From NCBI GenBank assembly GCA_027036135.1, contig JALVSY010000016.1:124001-188000 (forward strand): DNA of 64,000 bases, written 5' to 3'. The position numbers and the translations under genes are program-made. This DNA is from Pyrodictiaceae archaeon. GTDB taxonomy: Archaea; Thermoproteota; Thermoprotei_A; Sulfolobales; Pyrodictiaceae. A model generated the notes under the pieces. The model made no database searches and had not been told where the DNA came from. It saw only the letters and a program-made list of their open reading frames with translations. Shown in pieces: positions 50,802 through 59,618 of this stretch. Position 1 is the stretch's first letter. Every line of letters starts with the position of its first letter.

Positions 50802-51071
50802 TTACCTCCTCCTACCTAGTTTACGTGCCTCACGCTCAGTCTCACGTAGTATAACTATGTCTCCCAGCCTGACCGGACCTAGGACATTACGCGTAAGTAC
50901 TCTACCCTTATCCCTACCCTCAAGTACTCTTACGCGTACCTGTATGACCTCGCCATGTACGCCAGTACGCCCTATGATCTGTATGACTTCTGCAGGGAAC
51001 CCTATCTCCTCTATTATATTGAAGTCTTTTCGCTCGCCGCTCTTCTGGCTCAAAGCGTACCCCAGCGACAC
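50802..51071 (-). CDS. rps28e: Small-subunit ribosomal protein S28e
   Basis: The S28e OB-fold: [61 protein letters not shown]. The last block LRETEREAR is diagnostic. At 89 residues it is slightly long, so the start may lie inside. Usually adjacent to L7Ae; here a plus-strand gene intervenes. Confidence 0.95.
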   Translation of the reverse strand: MSLGYALSQKSGERKDFNIIEEIGFPAEVIQIIGRTGVHGEVIQVRVRVLEGRDKGRVLTRNVLGPVRLGDIVILRETEREARKLGRRR

Positions 51072-51138
51072 GAGTAACTAGTGGGGCCTTTAAGAAGCTC
51101 GCCCTAGTCTCTCGCCAAGCACCCGGGGGCTGAGAAAG

Positions 51139-51867
51139 GTGCGCGAGCTAGCAGAGACAATTTTGTCAAAGGCAGGGCTACGCGATGCTCAGAGACTATT
51201 AATATCGCCTAGGAGGATCCTAGCAACACTATACGCGTTCTCGATATGCAATAGACTAAGCGATTGCTCCTCTGCCACGGGAGCTATAGCCGGTCTTTAC
51301 ATAGAAGCGTTGATTGAAGGAGAGCAGCTTGATACTAGCAGGCTTCCAAGCCATATCCGTGTACATGTTGAGAGAGCACTAAGCGAGGTAGAGGACGCTG
51401 CGCTACGAGCACCTACCTCGCTTTACGCGCAGGTAGGCCTTGACGCGGACTTGCTTGCCAGGATGGGTGCCGTCTCGCTACTCAGCAGGGGACTTGTCAC
51501 GAGGCTTAGGGATTTCTTCGCGTTGTTTGCTGAGGCTCTTAGCTACGCCTATGCGTCTGACTACATAGTGTACACGAAGCCTGCGAAGAGCCTTATCCAG
51601 GTACTCAAGCCCCATACAATAGCTATGGCTAAGTGGGCCATAGAGGAGCTGTCATCATTGGGGATAAGTGCATCAATAAAAGCTGAGAGGACAGCTGGAG
51701 GCCTAGTAGCCTACATCGATATACATGAGTGCTTGGGCTCACGTGTCTCGAAGCTTGCATCCGTTAAGCCTACTAACAACTGTATATTGTACCGACTAAA
51801 CTACGAGTGCGCACTCGGCACAATAGAGTATGAATTATGTATACCGGAGTCTACGAGAACACGCTGA
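51139..51867 (+). CDS. Uncharacterised 242-residue protein inserted between rps28e and rpl7ae
   Basis: Not recognised. Residues 1-150 look all-helical (LISPRRILATLYAFSICNRLSDCSSATGAIAGLYIEALIEGE, then LARMGAVSLLSRGLVTRLRDFFALFAEALSYAYASDYIVY), and the remainder has strands with IEELSSLGISASIKAERTAGGLVAYIDIHECLG. No metal or nucleotide motif is obvious. It is read against the flanking ribosomal genes and has a GTG start. The base composition is not obviously foreign. Confidence 0.6.
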   Translation: MRELAETILSKAGLRDAQRLLISPRRILATLYAFSICNRLSDCSSATGAIAGLYIEALIEGEQLDTSRLPSHIRVHVERALSEVEDAALRAPTSLYAQVGLDADLLARMGAVSLLSRGLVTRLRDFFALFAEALSYAYASDYIVYTKPAKSLIQVLKPHTIAMAKWAIEELSSLGISASIKAERTAGGLVAYIDIHECLGSRVSKLASVKPTNNCILYRLNYECALGTIEYELCIPESTRTR

Positions 51868-51959
51868 CAAGGGGCTACAAGAGGACAAGACTCGGCCAGA
51901 TATAGTTAAAAAGAAATGATTCTGAAATAATTCTACCATGCCCCGTTTAGGACTTGGTC

Positions 51960-52346
51960 TTAGCTAGTAGCTGCCTTAGTCTTTAGCTCGTTAACTGCCT
52001 TAACTATCTCGTCTACTAGATCCTTTGCCTCACCGGGGTCGATTATGCATGCGCTAGCTGCTGCAACCTCTATTCCTGCAGCCTCGCCTAGTCTCTTCTT
52101 ACTTGGCACGTAGACGTATGGTACCTTCTTCTCCTCACATAGGAGTGGCAGATGAGCTACTATCTCTGGTGGGTCAACATCCTCGGCTATTAGTACTAGC
52201 TTTGCTAAGCCTCTCTCAACGCACTTGGTTGTCTCATTCGTCCCTTTCTTTATCTTACCAGTCTTCCTAGCTATTTCGAGCGCCTTATAGGCCTTCTCGG
52301 CTAGTTCCTCGGGTACCTCGAACCTAACATAGAAGGGCTTGCTCAT
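51960..52346 (-). CDS. rpl7ae: Ribosomal protein L7Ae (also sRNP and RNase P subunit)
   Basis: Kink-turn binding protein shared by the large ribosomal subunit, C/D and H/ACA sRNPs and RNase P. Seen: [49 protein letters not shown] (~33-81), the RNA-binding NETTK and LCEEK. 128 residues. ATG follows gggaggaggatgagcc, so a strong ribosome-binding site overlaps a hairpin-rich leader. Confidence 0.96.
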   Translation of the reverse strand: MSKPFYVRFEVPEELAEKAYKALEIARKTGKIKKGTNETTKCVERGLAKLVLIAEDVDPPEIVAHLPLLCEEKKVPYVYVPSKKRLGEAAGIEVAAASACIIDPGEAKDLVDEIVKAVNELKTKAATS

Positions 52347-52362
52347 GGCTCATCCTCCTCCC

Positions 52363-52380
52363 GGGGCCGGTCGTCGCCCC
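52363..52380 (-). promoter_or_regulatory. Hairpin in the rpl7ae leader
   Basis: On the minus strand GGGGC-gacgaccg-GCCCC forms a 5-bp hairpin directly upstream of the GGAGGATGA ribosome-binding site, about 17-34 bases before the ATG. L7Ae autoregulation through a kink-turn in its own leader is known in archaea; this hairpin is a candidate, although no complete kink-turn is evident. Confidence 0.3.
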
Positions 52381-52445
52381 TCCTCTAGTGAGGGCAACAG
52401 CGCTGCTAGGGGTATAGAAAACTAGCGCAAAACTGGGGAAGAGGC

Positions 52446-54164
52446 TTATTCGTGGGAGAATATCGCCACTATATTCCTTACATTGCCTTCCTCGTCGCTT
52501 TCCACGGCGTCTATTCTCGCGAACCCTATTCTAACGAGTTGTACTACCTCGCCTCTTCTAAGGCTCCTTGCAGCCTCTTCTGCAAAGCCGTGTTCGCGAC
52601 GAAGCTCGAGTCCCTCCGGAACAACTAGTTCGAGTGGAGTAGCGTGTTCTGCTACGACCCACTGTATTATAGGGGCATTATGTTTCCTTGCTTCATCGAG
52701 GCTCCTGCTATGGTATTTAGCCTTTATTGGTTTCTTGCCCGTCTCTATTATTTCTATGTTGAACGCCTCCATGAGCCTAATTACCTTGTTTCTCTCCACT
52801 GCCTCTAAGTCACTACTAGAGACATAGATAGTGGCTTTGGGTCCTCTCACCGTTATTTTCCTCGAGCCTAGCTTGCCGTTGGGATGATATGGTATCTCGA
52901 ATACCTCCTCTTTCCAGGGGATCGCCTCGACGAGTACGGGGACGGGATCTATGACGGCCATGATTCTCTTCGCTTTGGGGTCTATTATTGAGCGGTTAAT
53001 TGCTGCTAGGTTGGCGAAGCTTATGCTAGCATCTGTATATTTGACGCCTACTTCTAGTATTAGTCTTCGTATGGCCTCTGCTGTGAATCCTCTTCGACGG
53101 AGCCCAGCTATTGTAGCGAATCGGGGATCGTCTATTCCGCTAGCTGTGCCTGCTTCGTAGAGCCTTTTGAGCGCGGATTTGCTCATTATGAATCCTTCTA
53201 GTTTTAGTCTCCCAAAGTGTATGACCTCGGGGTATTTCCAGCCAAGGCATCTGTATACGTATTTCTGCTTCTCAGTATTCTGCATATGCTCCTTAGCCCT
53301 AAGTATATGGGTTACGCCCATTAGGTGGTCATCAACGCCTGCTGCCAGGTTATAGGTTGGCCATACAACGTACCTATCGCCGACGAGGGGGTGTGGATGC
53401 TTACCTGTATCAATTATTCTGAAGGCTACCCAGTCACGTATACTTGGATCTGGGTGATTTGGATCAGTCTTGACTCTTAGAACAGCCTCGCCCTCTGCAA
53501 AATGCCCCTCAAGCATCCTGTCCCATAGTTCTAGGTTCTCTTCGATGCCTCGTAGTCTTGGAGGATATTTCTCGAGTAGTCCTTTGTCTCTGTACCTCTT
53601 ATACTCTTGGCCCGGCAAGTCATCTATGTAGGCACAGCCTTTCTTTAATAGCTTCCTAGCTATGTCGTAATAAGTTTTCATTCTCAGGCTCTGTATATAT
53701 TCCTCATCCCACTCTATGCCGAGCCATTTTAGGTCCCGGCGTATAAGCTCGTAAGCCTCTGGTAGCGGCGTCTTGGTTCTTGGGTCTGTGTCCTCGAATC
53801 GTAGTATAAGCTTGCCCTTGTACATAACCTTGTACTCGTGGCTGAGTATTGCTGGCCGTGCATTACCCAGGTGTATTGCGAAGTCAGGGTTAGGCGCAAA
53901 GCGCGTAACTACTTTACCCTCCTCGGCACCCGGTAGCGGTGGTAATGTTTTCTCCCTTTCTTCTTTCTGCTTCCTCGTCTCCATTACCCAGCCGTACTCT
54001 TTCTCCAGTAGCTGTTTTTGCTTCTCTAGAGGAAGACTATTTACCTCCTTGACTATCTCCGCAACTATTCTCGCTACTTCGCGCGCATAGGGCCTGAGAT
54101 CAGGACGAGCAGCCATTATCTTGCCCATAACGGGCCCTGTTGCTGCTCGTCCGCCGTGCTCCAC
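52446..54164 (-). CDS. gltX: Glutamyl-tRNA synthetase (archaeal type)
   Basis: Class I aminoacyl-tRNA synthetase, also the source of Glu-tRNA-Gln for the amidotransferase. Seen: FAPNPDFAIHLGNARPAILSHEY (HIGH-like motif, ~92-114), YVVWPTYNLAAGVDDHLMGVTHILRAKEH (~265) and LEGFIMSKSALKR (MSKS-like motif, ~325). The C-terminal half is the beta-barrel anticodon domain of the GlnRS/archaeal GluRS branch. 572 residues, normal. Located after L7Ae on the same strand. Confidence 0.96.
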   Translation of the reverse strand: MEHGGRAATGPVMGKIMAARPDLRPYAREVARIVAEIVKEVNSLPLEKQKQLLEKEYGWVMETRKQKEEREKTLPPLPGAEEGKVVTRFAPNPDFAIHLGNARPAILSHEYKVMYKGKLILRFEDTDPRTKTPLPEAYELIRRDLKWLGIEWDEEYIQSLRMKTYYDIARKLLKKGCAYIDDLPGQEYKRYRDKGLLEKYPPRLRGIEENLELWDRMLEGHFAEGEAVLRVKTDPNHPDPSIRDWVAFRIIDTGKHPHPLVGDRYVVWPTYNLAAGVDDHLMGVTHILRAKEHMQNTEKQKYVYRCLGWKYPEVIHFGRLKLEGFIMSKSALKRLYEAGTASGIDDPRFATIAGLRRRGFTAEAIRRLILEVGVKYTDASISFANLAAINRSIIDPKAKRIMAVIDPVPVLVEAIPWKEEVFEIPYHPNGKLGSRKITVRGPKATIYVSSSDLEAVERNKVIRLMEAFNIEIIETGKKPIKAKYHSRSLDEARKHNAPIIQWVVAEHATPLELVVPEGLELRREHGFAEEAARSLRRGEVVQLVRIGFARIDAVESDEEGNVRNIVAIFSHE

Positions 54165-54204
54165 GGCATTTAGTAGAGCATAGGCCCTTGCCAGCTTCTT
54201 TACT

Positions 54205-54720
54205 TCATCTACGCTGAATCCTGATATACTTGACCACCTCCTCGGGAGCTATAATTACTATATCCTCTTCTCTCTCGCCTATTGGCGAAGAATATATGTA
54301 AACTACAATACCTGCTACGTGAGTCTTTATTCGCCTCATCTCTCTTTTCCGTGTAAGCACGACTCCGAGCGTGTCCCACTTCTTCACCTTTACTCCTTCA
54401 CAAACTTCCAACGCTACCCTTATGCCCTCAACTGGTATAGGTTCAACAGCTGAGCCGCGTTGAACAAATAGACCCGTATTGTACTCGGGGGGAAGCACTA
54501 CTACGAAGCTCTTAGTGACACGCTTCTCAACAAGGTCTATGAAGTCTATCGTGGATCCGTATACTTGTTTACCGAGACAGATAGCGTCCTTCTCATTGCT
54601 ACACCTATTGGTTACTTTCCCTACACCGTCCCTTATTTCGAGGAAAACGTCGGAGACTACATCTTCTACATAGAGCTGGGGGATTGCATAAGGTGATTTT
54701 ACACAATTTTCTTCAACCAA
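54205..54720 (-). CDS. DUF2118-type archaeal protein
   Basis: A beta-rich 171-residue protein resembling the DUF2118 family, whose C-terminal part looks like a biotinyl/lipoyl-type hammerhead: PVEGIRVALEVCEGVKVKKWDTLGVVLTRKREMRRIKTHVAGIVVYIYSSP. The lipoyl-lysine position is not clearly present, so modification is not implied. TTG start about 30 bases after a TATA-like gtataattaa, hence probably leaderless. The function is unknown. Confidence 0.65.
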   Translation of the reverse strand: MVEENCVKSPYAIPQLYVEDVVSDVFLEIRDGVGKVTNRCSNEKDAICLGKQVYGSTIDFIDLVEKRVTKSFVVVLPPEYNTGLFVQRGSAVEPIPVEGIRVALEVCEGVKVKKWDTLGVVLTRKREMRRIKTHVAGIVVYIYSSPIGEREEDIVIIAPEEVVKYIRIQRR

Positions 54721-54749
54721 GGCTGATGCCCGCTAAGAATCAATGTCCG

Positions 54750-54762
54750 CTTAATTATACTC
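54750..54762 (-). promoter_or_regulatory. TATA-like box of the DUF2118 gene
   Basis: The minus strand reads gagtataattaag, 30-42 bases before the TTG start codon. The 92-base gap around it holds nothing else of note. Confidence 0.45.
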
Positions 54763-54812
54763 ATATCTCGTAGAGAAAATACATACATTGACTGGGCTCA
54801 CGAGGGACCTAG

Positions 54813-55814
54813 TTACTTTGTCCTAGTAGCGGCGAACTCTGCTAGGTCGACTAGTATTTTCTTCGCCTCGTTATCGGGTAGCACGCTTAGAGCTGCTATA
54901 GCTTTGTCCGCGTATTCTCTTGCCAGCTTCTCTGCATAGTCTATTGCCCCGCTCTTCTTGATTAGGCTTGCTGCTTCTTCGAGTTCTTCTCGGCTAGCTT
55001 GCTTATTGCCGAGAATTGATACGAGTTTCTCCTTCTCATCGCCTTCGAGCTGGTTTAGCGCATATATTATTACTAGTGTCTTTTTGCCCTCCCTAATATC
55101 GCTGTACACTGGCTTTCCTATCTCTTCCTCCTTGCCGGCAACGCCTAGTATGTCGTCTCTGATCTGGAAAGCTATCCCGAGATTGCGGCCATAGAGGGCT
55201 AGGCTTGAGAGTATTGATTCATCCTCGGTAGCTACAAGCCCGCCTAGTATGGCAGATGCCTCGAAGAGGGCACCAGTCTTCTTGTATATCATTTGGAAGT
55301 AGTCATCTATATCGACATCCTCTAGTTGCTCGAACATCATGTCGAGGGCCTGGCCCTCGGCTATGACGGCTGATGCGTGTGCAAGTGTCTTTAGTGCCCG
55401 TGTAATCATGTTATGAGGTATGCCTTTTGCTTCTGCATCGCCTAGAACCTCGAACGCTTTAGCGAACAATAGGTCGCCGGCTGTTATAGCCATTGCTTCT
55501 CCCCATAGCTTGTGCACTGTTGGTACTCCTCTGCGGAACTCATCCCTATCCATTATATCATCGTGTATGAGCGTGAAGTTGTGTACTAGCTCAACTGCTG
55601 CTGCGAAGGGGAGTGCTTTCTCGGCGACCTCCCCCAGGGCCTCGGTGACCGCTATGACTATTGCTGGTCTGAGCCTCTTCCCGCCTGCACGTATAAGGTG
55701 GAGAGCAGCGTTGTATAGGTCGTCGGGCTTGCCCTGTACACGGGCATAGATATAGCCATTTACGAGCCCTGCTACCCTCTCAAGGTACTTTACTATGTGC
55801 TCGGGGAGCTTCAT
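54813..55814 (-). CDS. idsA: Geranylgeranyl diphosphate synthase / short-chain polyprenyl synthase
   Basis: Builds the C15-C20 chains for archaeal ether lipids. First aspartate-rich motif: LIHDDIMDRDEFRRGVPTVH (~86-105); second: AFQIRDDILG (~216). AGGKRLRPAIVIAV near residue 40 is the diphosphate-binding start. 333 residues, normal. It ends a cluster with isopentenyl diphosphate isomerase and isopentenyl phosphate kinase. Confidence 0.93.
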   Translation of the reverse strand: MKLPEHIVKYLERVAGLVNGYIYARVQGKPDDLYNAALHLIRAGGKRLRPAIVIAVTEALGEVAEKALPFAAAVELVHNFTLIHDDIMDRDEFRRGVPTVHKLWGEAMAITAGDLLFAKAFEVLGDAEAKGIPHNMITRALKTLAHASAVIAEGQALDMMFEQLEDVDIDDYFQMIYKKTGALFEASAILGGLVATEDESILSSLALYGRNLGIAFQIRDDILGVAGKEEEIGKPVYSDIREGKKTLVIIYALNQLEGDEKEKLVSILGNKQASREELEEAASLIKKSGAIDYAEKLAREYADKAIAALSVLPDNEAKKILVDLAEFAATRTK

Positions 55815-55850
55815 CTAGTACACCTCTATATCCGAATAGATAGGCATTGA

Positions 55851-56987
55851 TTAAGAGGAGCAGCTTCTACCAGGCTCAACTAGTAGTCTTGTACCCCTAA
55901 GATATAACTCTGTATCTATGCCTCTAGCCTCGAGACGCTGCCTAAGAGTAGGGTCTATATCTAGCTCTGTTTTCCTCAACTCGGCTAGTGTACTAGAACC
56001 CGTAAGGAATAACGCTACCCGTAGCTCAAAGACAAGCTGCTCAAGGAAGTCCCTGACCCCTTTTTCTAATCGTTCCCCATAAGCCCTTATCACGGGCAGG
56101 GCTACCCCGGCGATATCCGCTCCGAGAGCTATTGCCTTGGCGACGTCAAGCCCTGTCCTTATACCGCCACTGGCTATTATGCAGGAGTCTGGAGAGGCCC
56201 AGCGCACCTCTATCAGTGCCTGTAAGGTTGGGATCCCCCAGTCAGAGAAGACTCGAGCCCCCCGAGCCAGCTTATCCATACCTCTGGCCTTCGCCCTATA
56301 CATCTCAACCTTGATCCAGCTTGTCCCACCTGCTCCTGAGACATCGAAGAACCTTACTCCTCTACTACGCAGGGCGAGCGCGACTTCATAGCTAAGCCCT
56401 TGCCCCGTCTCCTTCACAATGACAGGCTTATCTAGCTCGGCTACAATATTAGCTATTTTCTCTAATACCCCCCGATACCCAGTGTCGCCTTCCGGCTGAA
56501 ACGCCTCCTGCCCAGCATTGAGGTGTATCGCGACAGCATCGGCATCAATCATTTCTATGGCCTTCCTAACCTCTGCAACGCTATAGCCTTTAACAAGCTG
56601 AGGTGCACCAATATTAGCCACTAGTGGGATTTCTGGGCCGCACCTACGGGCAATACTAAAGGTTGATGCAAGCTCTGGCCTCTCTATTGCTGCCCGCTGG
56701 CTGCCAACACCCATTGCTAGGCCTAGCTCTTGAGCCGCTTTGGCTATCGCGCAATTTATCTCAGCAGCTACCTCGTGGCCCCCCGTCATACCAGTTATCA
56801 TTATCGGTGCTTCTAGCCTCTTACCAAGAAAGCGTATGGATGTATCTACATTCCCTAGATTGATCTCGGGTAGCGCTGTGTGCCGGAGTTCTACGTGCTC
56901 GAAGAGCGTTGTTTTCCAAGCATGCTCGACATCACTGTCAAGCGCTATGCGTATGTGGTCTAGTTTTCGTAAAGGCGTGTGGTTCAT
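55851..56987 (-). CDS. fni: Type 2 isopentenyl-diphosphate delta-isomerase
   Basis: FMN-dependent isomerase that interconverts IPP and DMAPP. TIM-barrel signatures: MITGMTGGHEVAAEINCAIAKAAQELGLAMGVGSQRAA (~61-98), VAIHLNAGQEAFQPEGDTGYRG (~152-173), FFDVSGAGGTSW and ALGADIAGVALPVIRAY (~291-307). It lies between the IPK and idsA genes. 378 residues, normal. Confidence 0.95.
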   Translation of the reverse strand: MNHTPLRKLDHIRIALDSDVEHAWKTTLFEHVELRHTALPEINLGNVDTSIRFLGKRLEAPIMITGMTGGHEVAAEINCAIAKAAQELGLAMGVGSQRAAIERPELASTFSIARRCGPEIPLVANIGAPQLVKGYSVAEVRKAIEMIDADAVAIHLNAGQEAFQPEGDTGYRGVLEKIANIVAELDKPVIVKETGQGLSYEVALALRSRGVRFFDVSGAGGTSWIKVEMYRAKARGMDKLARGARVFSDWGIPTLQALIEVRWASPDSCIIASGGIRTGLDVAKAIALGADIAGVALPVIRAYGERLEKGVRDFLEQLVFELRVALFLTGSSTLAELRKTELDIDPTLRQRLEARGIDTELYLRGTRLLVEPGRSCSS

Positions 56988-57000
56988 AGCACCGTTTCCT

Positions 57001-57792
57001 CTAAGGCCTTATTACTGTCCCGGGCCCTACTCCCTTTATTGCCCCTATAATTCTTCCCTCTTTGAGGCCATTGACTATCCAGACTTCTCTAATGCTACTA
57101 CACCAGTTTTCTCTTATCGCGTCTAGTTTCCGCCTAATACCCCCGGTCACGTCTACGTGGCTGCTTCCACCAGCATGCTTAGTGGCTAGCTCAAGTTCAT
57201 GTAGTCTCAGCTCGGGGATGGGCTCGCCGCTATCTGTGAGAATGCCGTCAACGTCGCTTACATAGATTACTTTTGTCGCGCCAATGCGGCACCCCATCTC
57301 CATAGCTAGCTCGTCTCCCGACACAATACACCATCCCTCATGGCTCTCGCACGGGTATATGTCGCCATAGGTTAGGGGGACCACGTCCTTGCTGAGAGCT
57401 TGTAGGGCTTGTTGCCAGCTACAATTAGGTTGAAGTCCTCTTGGCGAGCATATCGCGTGCGGCGGGTATATGAGTGAAGGAATCCCGTTGAGCGCGAGTA
57501 CGTCTGCCACTAGTAGAGCAAGCTCGTTCATTGCCGCCGCTACAACGTATAACGCGTGTGCTGCTACCGAGTCATGCTCTCGTTGCTGCGCAGCTGCATA
57601 GTGCCCGTAGCTTCCTCCTCCGAGAACTATTGCTAGCTTTGCTCTTGTGTATATCTCTGCTAGCTCCTTCGCAACTCTGTTCATCGTGCCAAGGCTCGGC
57701 GTGAACGCCTCATCTTTACGCGTTATAATGCTTCCCCCTAGCTTTATAACAAAAATACTACTTCGTCTCCTAGCCTTGCCCCTGGCCTGCAT
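57001..57792 (-). CDS. Isopentenyl phosphate kinase
   Basis: Last step of the archaeal mevalonate pathway: phosphorylates isopentenyl phosphate to IPP. Amino-acid-kinase fold with IFVIKLGGSIITRK, AIVLGGGSYGHYAA (His of the active site), VPLTYGDIYPC and VIYVSDVDGILTDSGEPIPEL. The histidine in the GGGSYGHYAA loop is the family-specific residue. The ORF opens at 57825, but the ATG at 57792 gives a normal N-terminus and still overlaps the upstream gene by 49 bases. Confidence 0.93.
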   Translation of the reverse strand: MQARGKARRRSSIFVIKLGGSIITRKDEAFTPSLGTMNRVAKELAEIYTRAKLAIVLGGGSYGHYAAAQQREHDSVAAHALYVVAAAMNELALLVADVLALNGIPSLIYPPHAICSPRGLQPNCSWQQALQALSKDVVPLTYGDIYPCESHEGWCIVSGDELAMEMGCRIGATKVIYVSDVDGILTDSGEPIPELRLHELELATKHAGGSSHVDVTGGIRRKLDAIRENWCSSIREVWIVNGLKEGRIIGAIKGVGPGTVIRP

Positions 57793-58601
57793 ACCCCATA
57801 TACCCTCTGGAGAGATGGAGTCCATTTACACCCCGGATCTGGGATACCTGCACCATAGAGCATATAGTATGCAGCATTCTCTATGCGCTCATATATTGAA
57901 AGGTCAGGTACTACATTGTCTTGACTATTCTCCCTAAGCTTAGCGGCTACCTCGATAACGTTAAGGCCTAGGAGCCTAGTTATCTCGGAATAGATAGGAT
58001 CCTCCAGCCTCCCTGTTATGTCGTCACCTATGTCTTCTTCGCCTACAAGCTCTAGGACTATCTCCCTATTACTTGGCAAATCTACGGGTTCTTCCCCCCT
58101 CCTATATATCAGGCTTTTTCCACGAATTATTGCTGCACGCATAGCCTCTAGATAATCGAGACCTACTCCACTCTCTCTATCTATATCATTAGCTGCTTGT
58201 AGCACCTCATCCATGGCTAACTCATAGCCACCAAGCTCTGAAACTGCTTGCACTATTGCAAGGCTCGCAGCAGCGTATATCGAGGAAGCGGGGGGGAATG
58301 AGACGCCTTTTACAGATATATCTAGTACCACGTGTAATGGTTGCTCCAGCCTAGCTGAGACTTCATCAACGAATGACTTTATTGCTAGCTCGTATCTCCA
58401 TCCCAGGGATACGCCGCTGGTCTTAACAGATGATGCCCTCTCTGCCTCCTCTATTCCAACTGCTATAGAAACAAGGCTTTGGTCCTTGCTGCGTAGAACT
58501 ATGTATGGATTAGACTTCCCGGGAAGAGGCACGCCATAATAGACTATCACTAGGGGCATACTATATCGCGTCTCTTCTCTGCTAAACCCATTATTACCCA
58601 A
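57744..58601 (-). CDS. GHMP-like protein in the mevalonate kinase position, degenerate
   Basis: The place (MEMO, this gene, IPK, isomerase) is where archaea usually keep mevalonate kinase. The length (285) and a few blocks suit the GHMP fold: YGVPLPGKSNPYIV near the start, VSFPPASSIYAAASLAIVQAVSE (~104-126) in the place of the P-x3-GLGSSAA ATP loop, DIDRESGVGLDYLEAMR, and YMLYGAGIPDPGCKW near the C-terminus. The glycine-rich loop is lost, so normal ATP binding is doubtful. It may be inactive, or act on another substrate, with the true kinase elsewhere. Confidence 0.55.
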   Translation of the reverse strand: MGNNGFSREETRYSMPLVIVYYGVPLPGKSNPYIVLRSKDQSLVSIAVGIEEAERASSVKTSGVSLGWRYELAIKSFVDEVSARLEQPLHVVLDISVKGVSFPPASSIYAAASLAIVQAVSELGGYELAMDEVLQAANDIDRESGVGLDYLEAMRAAIIRGKSLIYRRGEEPVDLPSNREIVLELVGEEDIGDDITGRLEDPIYSEITRLLGLNVIEVAAKLRENSQDNVVPDLSIYERIENAAYYMLYGAGIPDPGCKWTPSLQRVYGVCRPGARLGDEVVFLL

Positions 58602-58619
58602 TATCTTTCACCTGCCTAG

Positions 58620-59486
58620 CTAAGTGATCTTTATGGAGGCATATCCAACCACGCTTGTATCCCCGCCAGCTATGTCGCCGCTCGTCGCATAGGCTAGTAA
58701 CTTTGCTTGTTGAGCGCCTCGGAGCAAAGAATAATGTATTGCTGCTACAATGGGCCCGGGCCCGCAAACAGGAAGAGTATTATCCATTATCGTCTCGTAC
58801 ACCTTAGCTGCATCTAGCTCCTCGATCGCACTGATAATCCTCTTATCGTACTGGTATGCTTCGTCACGCGTAACATAGTGACTTAGATCGCTCGTAGCTA
58901 TGACTACGATACGTCTGCCGAACTCTTTCTCCGCCCCATATATTGCCTCGGCTAGCCTCTTAGCGTTCTCTATTGACTGATCATACATAGTTATGGCAAT
59001 TATTCTGAAGTTGTTCCCGAACAAGTATTGCAGGAACGGCAATTGGACCTCGATACTATGTTCGAAGAGGTGGGCTTTTTCATCGATGCTTTCCTCTCCG
59101 AGGAGCTGGGCAAGCTTCTCTACAAATTCTTCATCAACACTAGTCGTGCCTAGTGGGGTAATCCATTCCCCTCCGGGATATACCGCGAGAGGAGCACCAA
59201 GCCCTGTATGATTAGGGCCTATGATAACAAATGTTTCAGCACCACCGCTGAGGCCTAGCTCGTAGTAAGCATGGGCAGCTATGGGCCCGCTATACATTAC
59301 GCCAGCGTGTGGAACTATTAGAGCTTTTATCTCGCCGCCTTCCTCAATCTTCCTGCTTTTCTCGGGTAATTTTCCTGGGCCAAGAGGGTGTTGAAAACAC
59401 CACTCAATTTGTGAGCGTAGCGCGTCCCTGTCTGGCTCATAGAATATGCCTGCTACTGATGGGAATCGTCTAATTCGCTTAAGCAT
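58620..59486 (-). CDS. MEMO family protein (AmmeMemoRadiSam protein B-like)
   Basis: LigB-like fold protein related to human MEMO1. Seen: REALRSQIEW-like N-terminus, ALIVPHAGVMYSGPIAAHAYYEL (~53-75), FVIIGPNHTGLGAPLAVYPGGEW (~86-108), EHSIEVQLPFLQYL and VVIATSDLSHYVTR (~193-206). The metal-site histidines are kept (HAG, NHT, EHS, SHY). It is the usual gene between rps2 and the mevalonate pathway genes in archaea. 288 residues. Confidence 0.92.
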   Translation of the reverse strand: MLKRIRRFPSVAGIFYEPDRDALRSQIEWCFQHPLGPGKLPEKSRKIEEGGEIKALIVPHAGVMYSGPIAAHAYYELGLSGGAETFVIIGPNHTGLGAPLAVYPGGEWITPLGTTSVDEEFVEKLAQLLGEESIDEKAHLFEHSIEVQLPFLQYLFGNNFRIIAITMYDQSIENAKRLAEAIYGAEKEFGRRIVVIATSDLSHYVTRDEAYQYDKRIISAIEELDAAKVYETIMDNTLPVCGPGPIVAAIHYSLLRGAQQAKLLAYATSGDIAGGDTSVVGYASIKIT

Positions 59487-59519
59487 TCATGTACGCCCAT
59501 TAGTACTTGCGTGTACAGA

Positions 59520-59532
59520 GCTATATTTATGG
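59520..59532 (-). promoter_or_regulatory. TATA-like box for the MEMO gene cluster
   Basis: The minus strand reads cataaatatagc, 34-46 bases before the ATG of the MEMO gene, in an A/T-rich 132-base gap. It is the likely promoter for MEMO, the GHMP-like gene, IPK and the isomerase. Confidence 0.45.
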
Positions 59533-59618
59533 TAATAAGGAGGTTACGATGATTAGAGATTAAGTGTATATGCCGAAAAACAATCATGAACTAAGTTATT
59601 TGGAGACCTGGCTCAGTG

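Noticed and set aside
59546-59600. C/D box sRNA near the MEMO promoter (ACGATGA)
   Set aside because: The C box is one base off and no CTGA D box follows within a reasonable distance.
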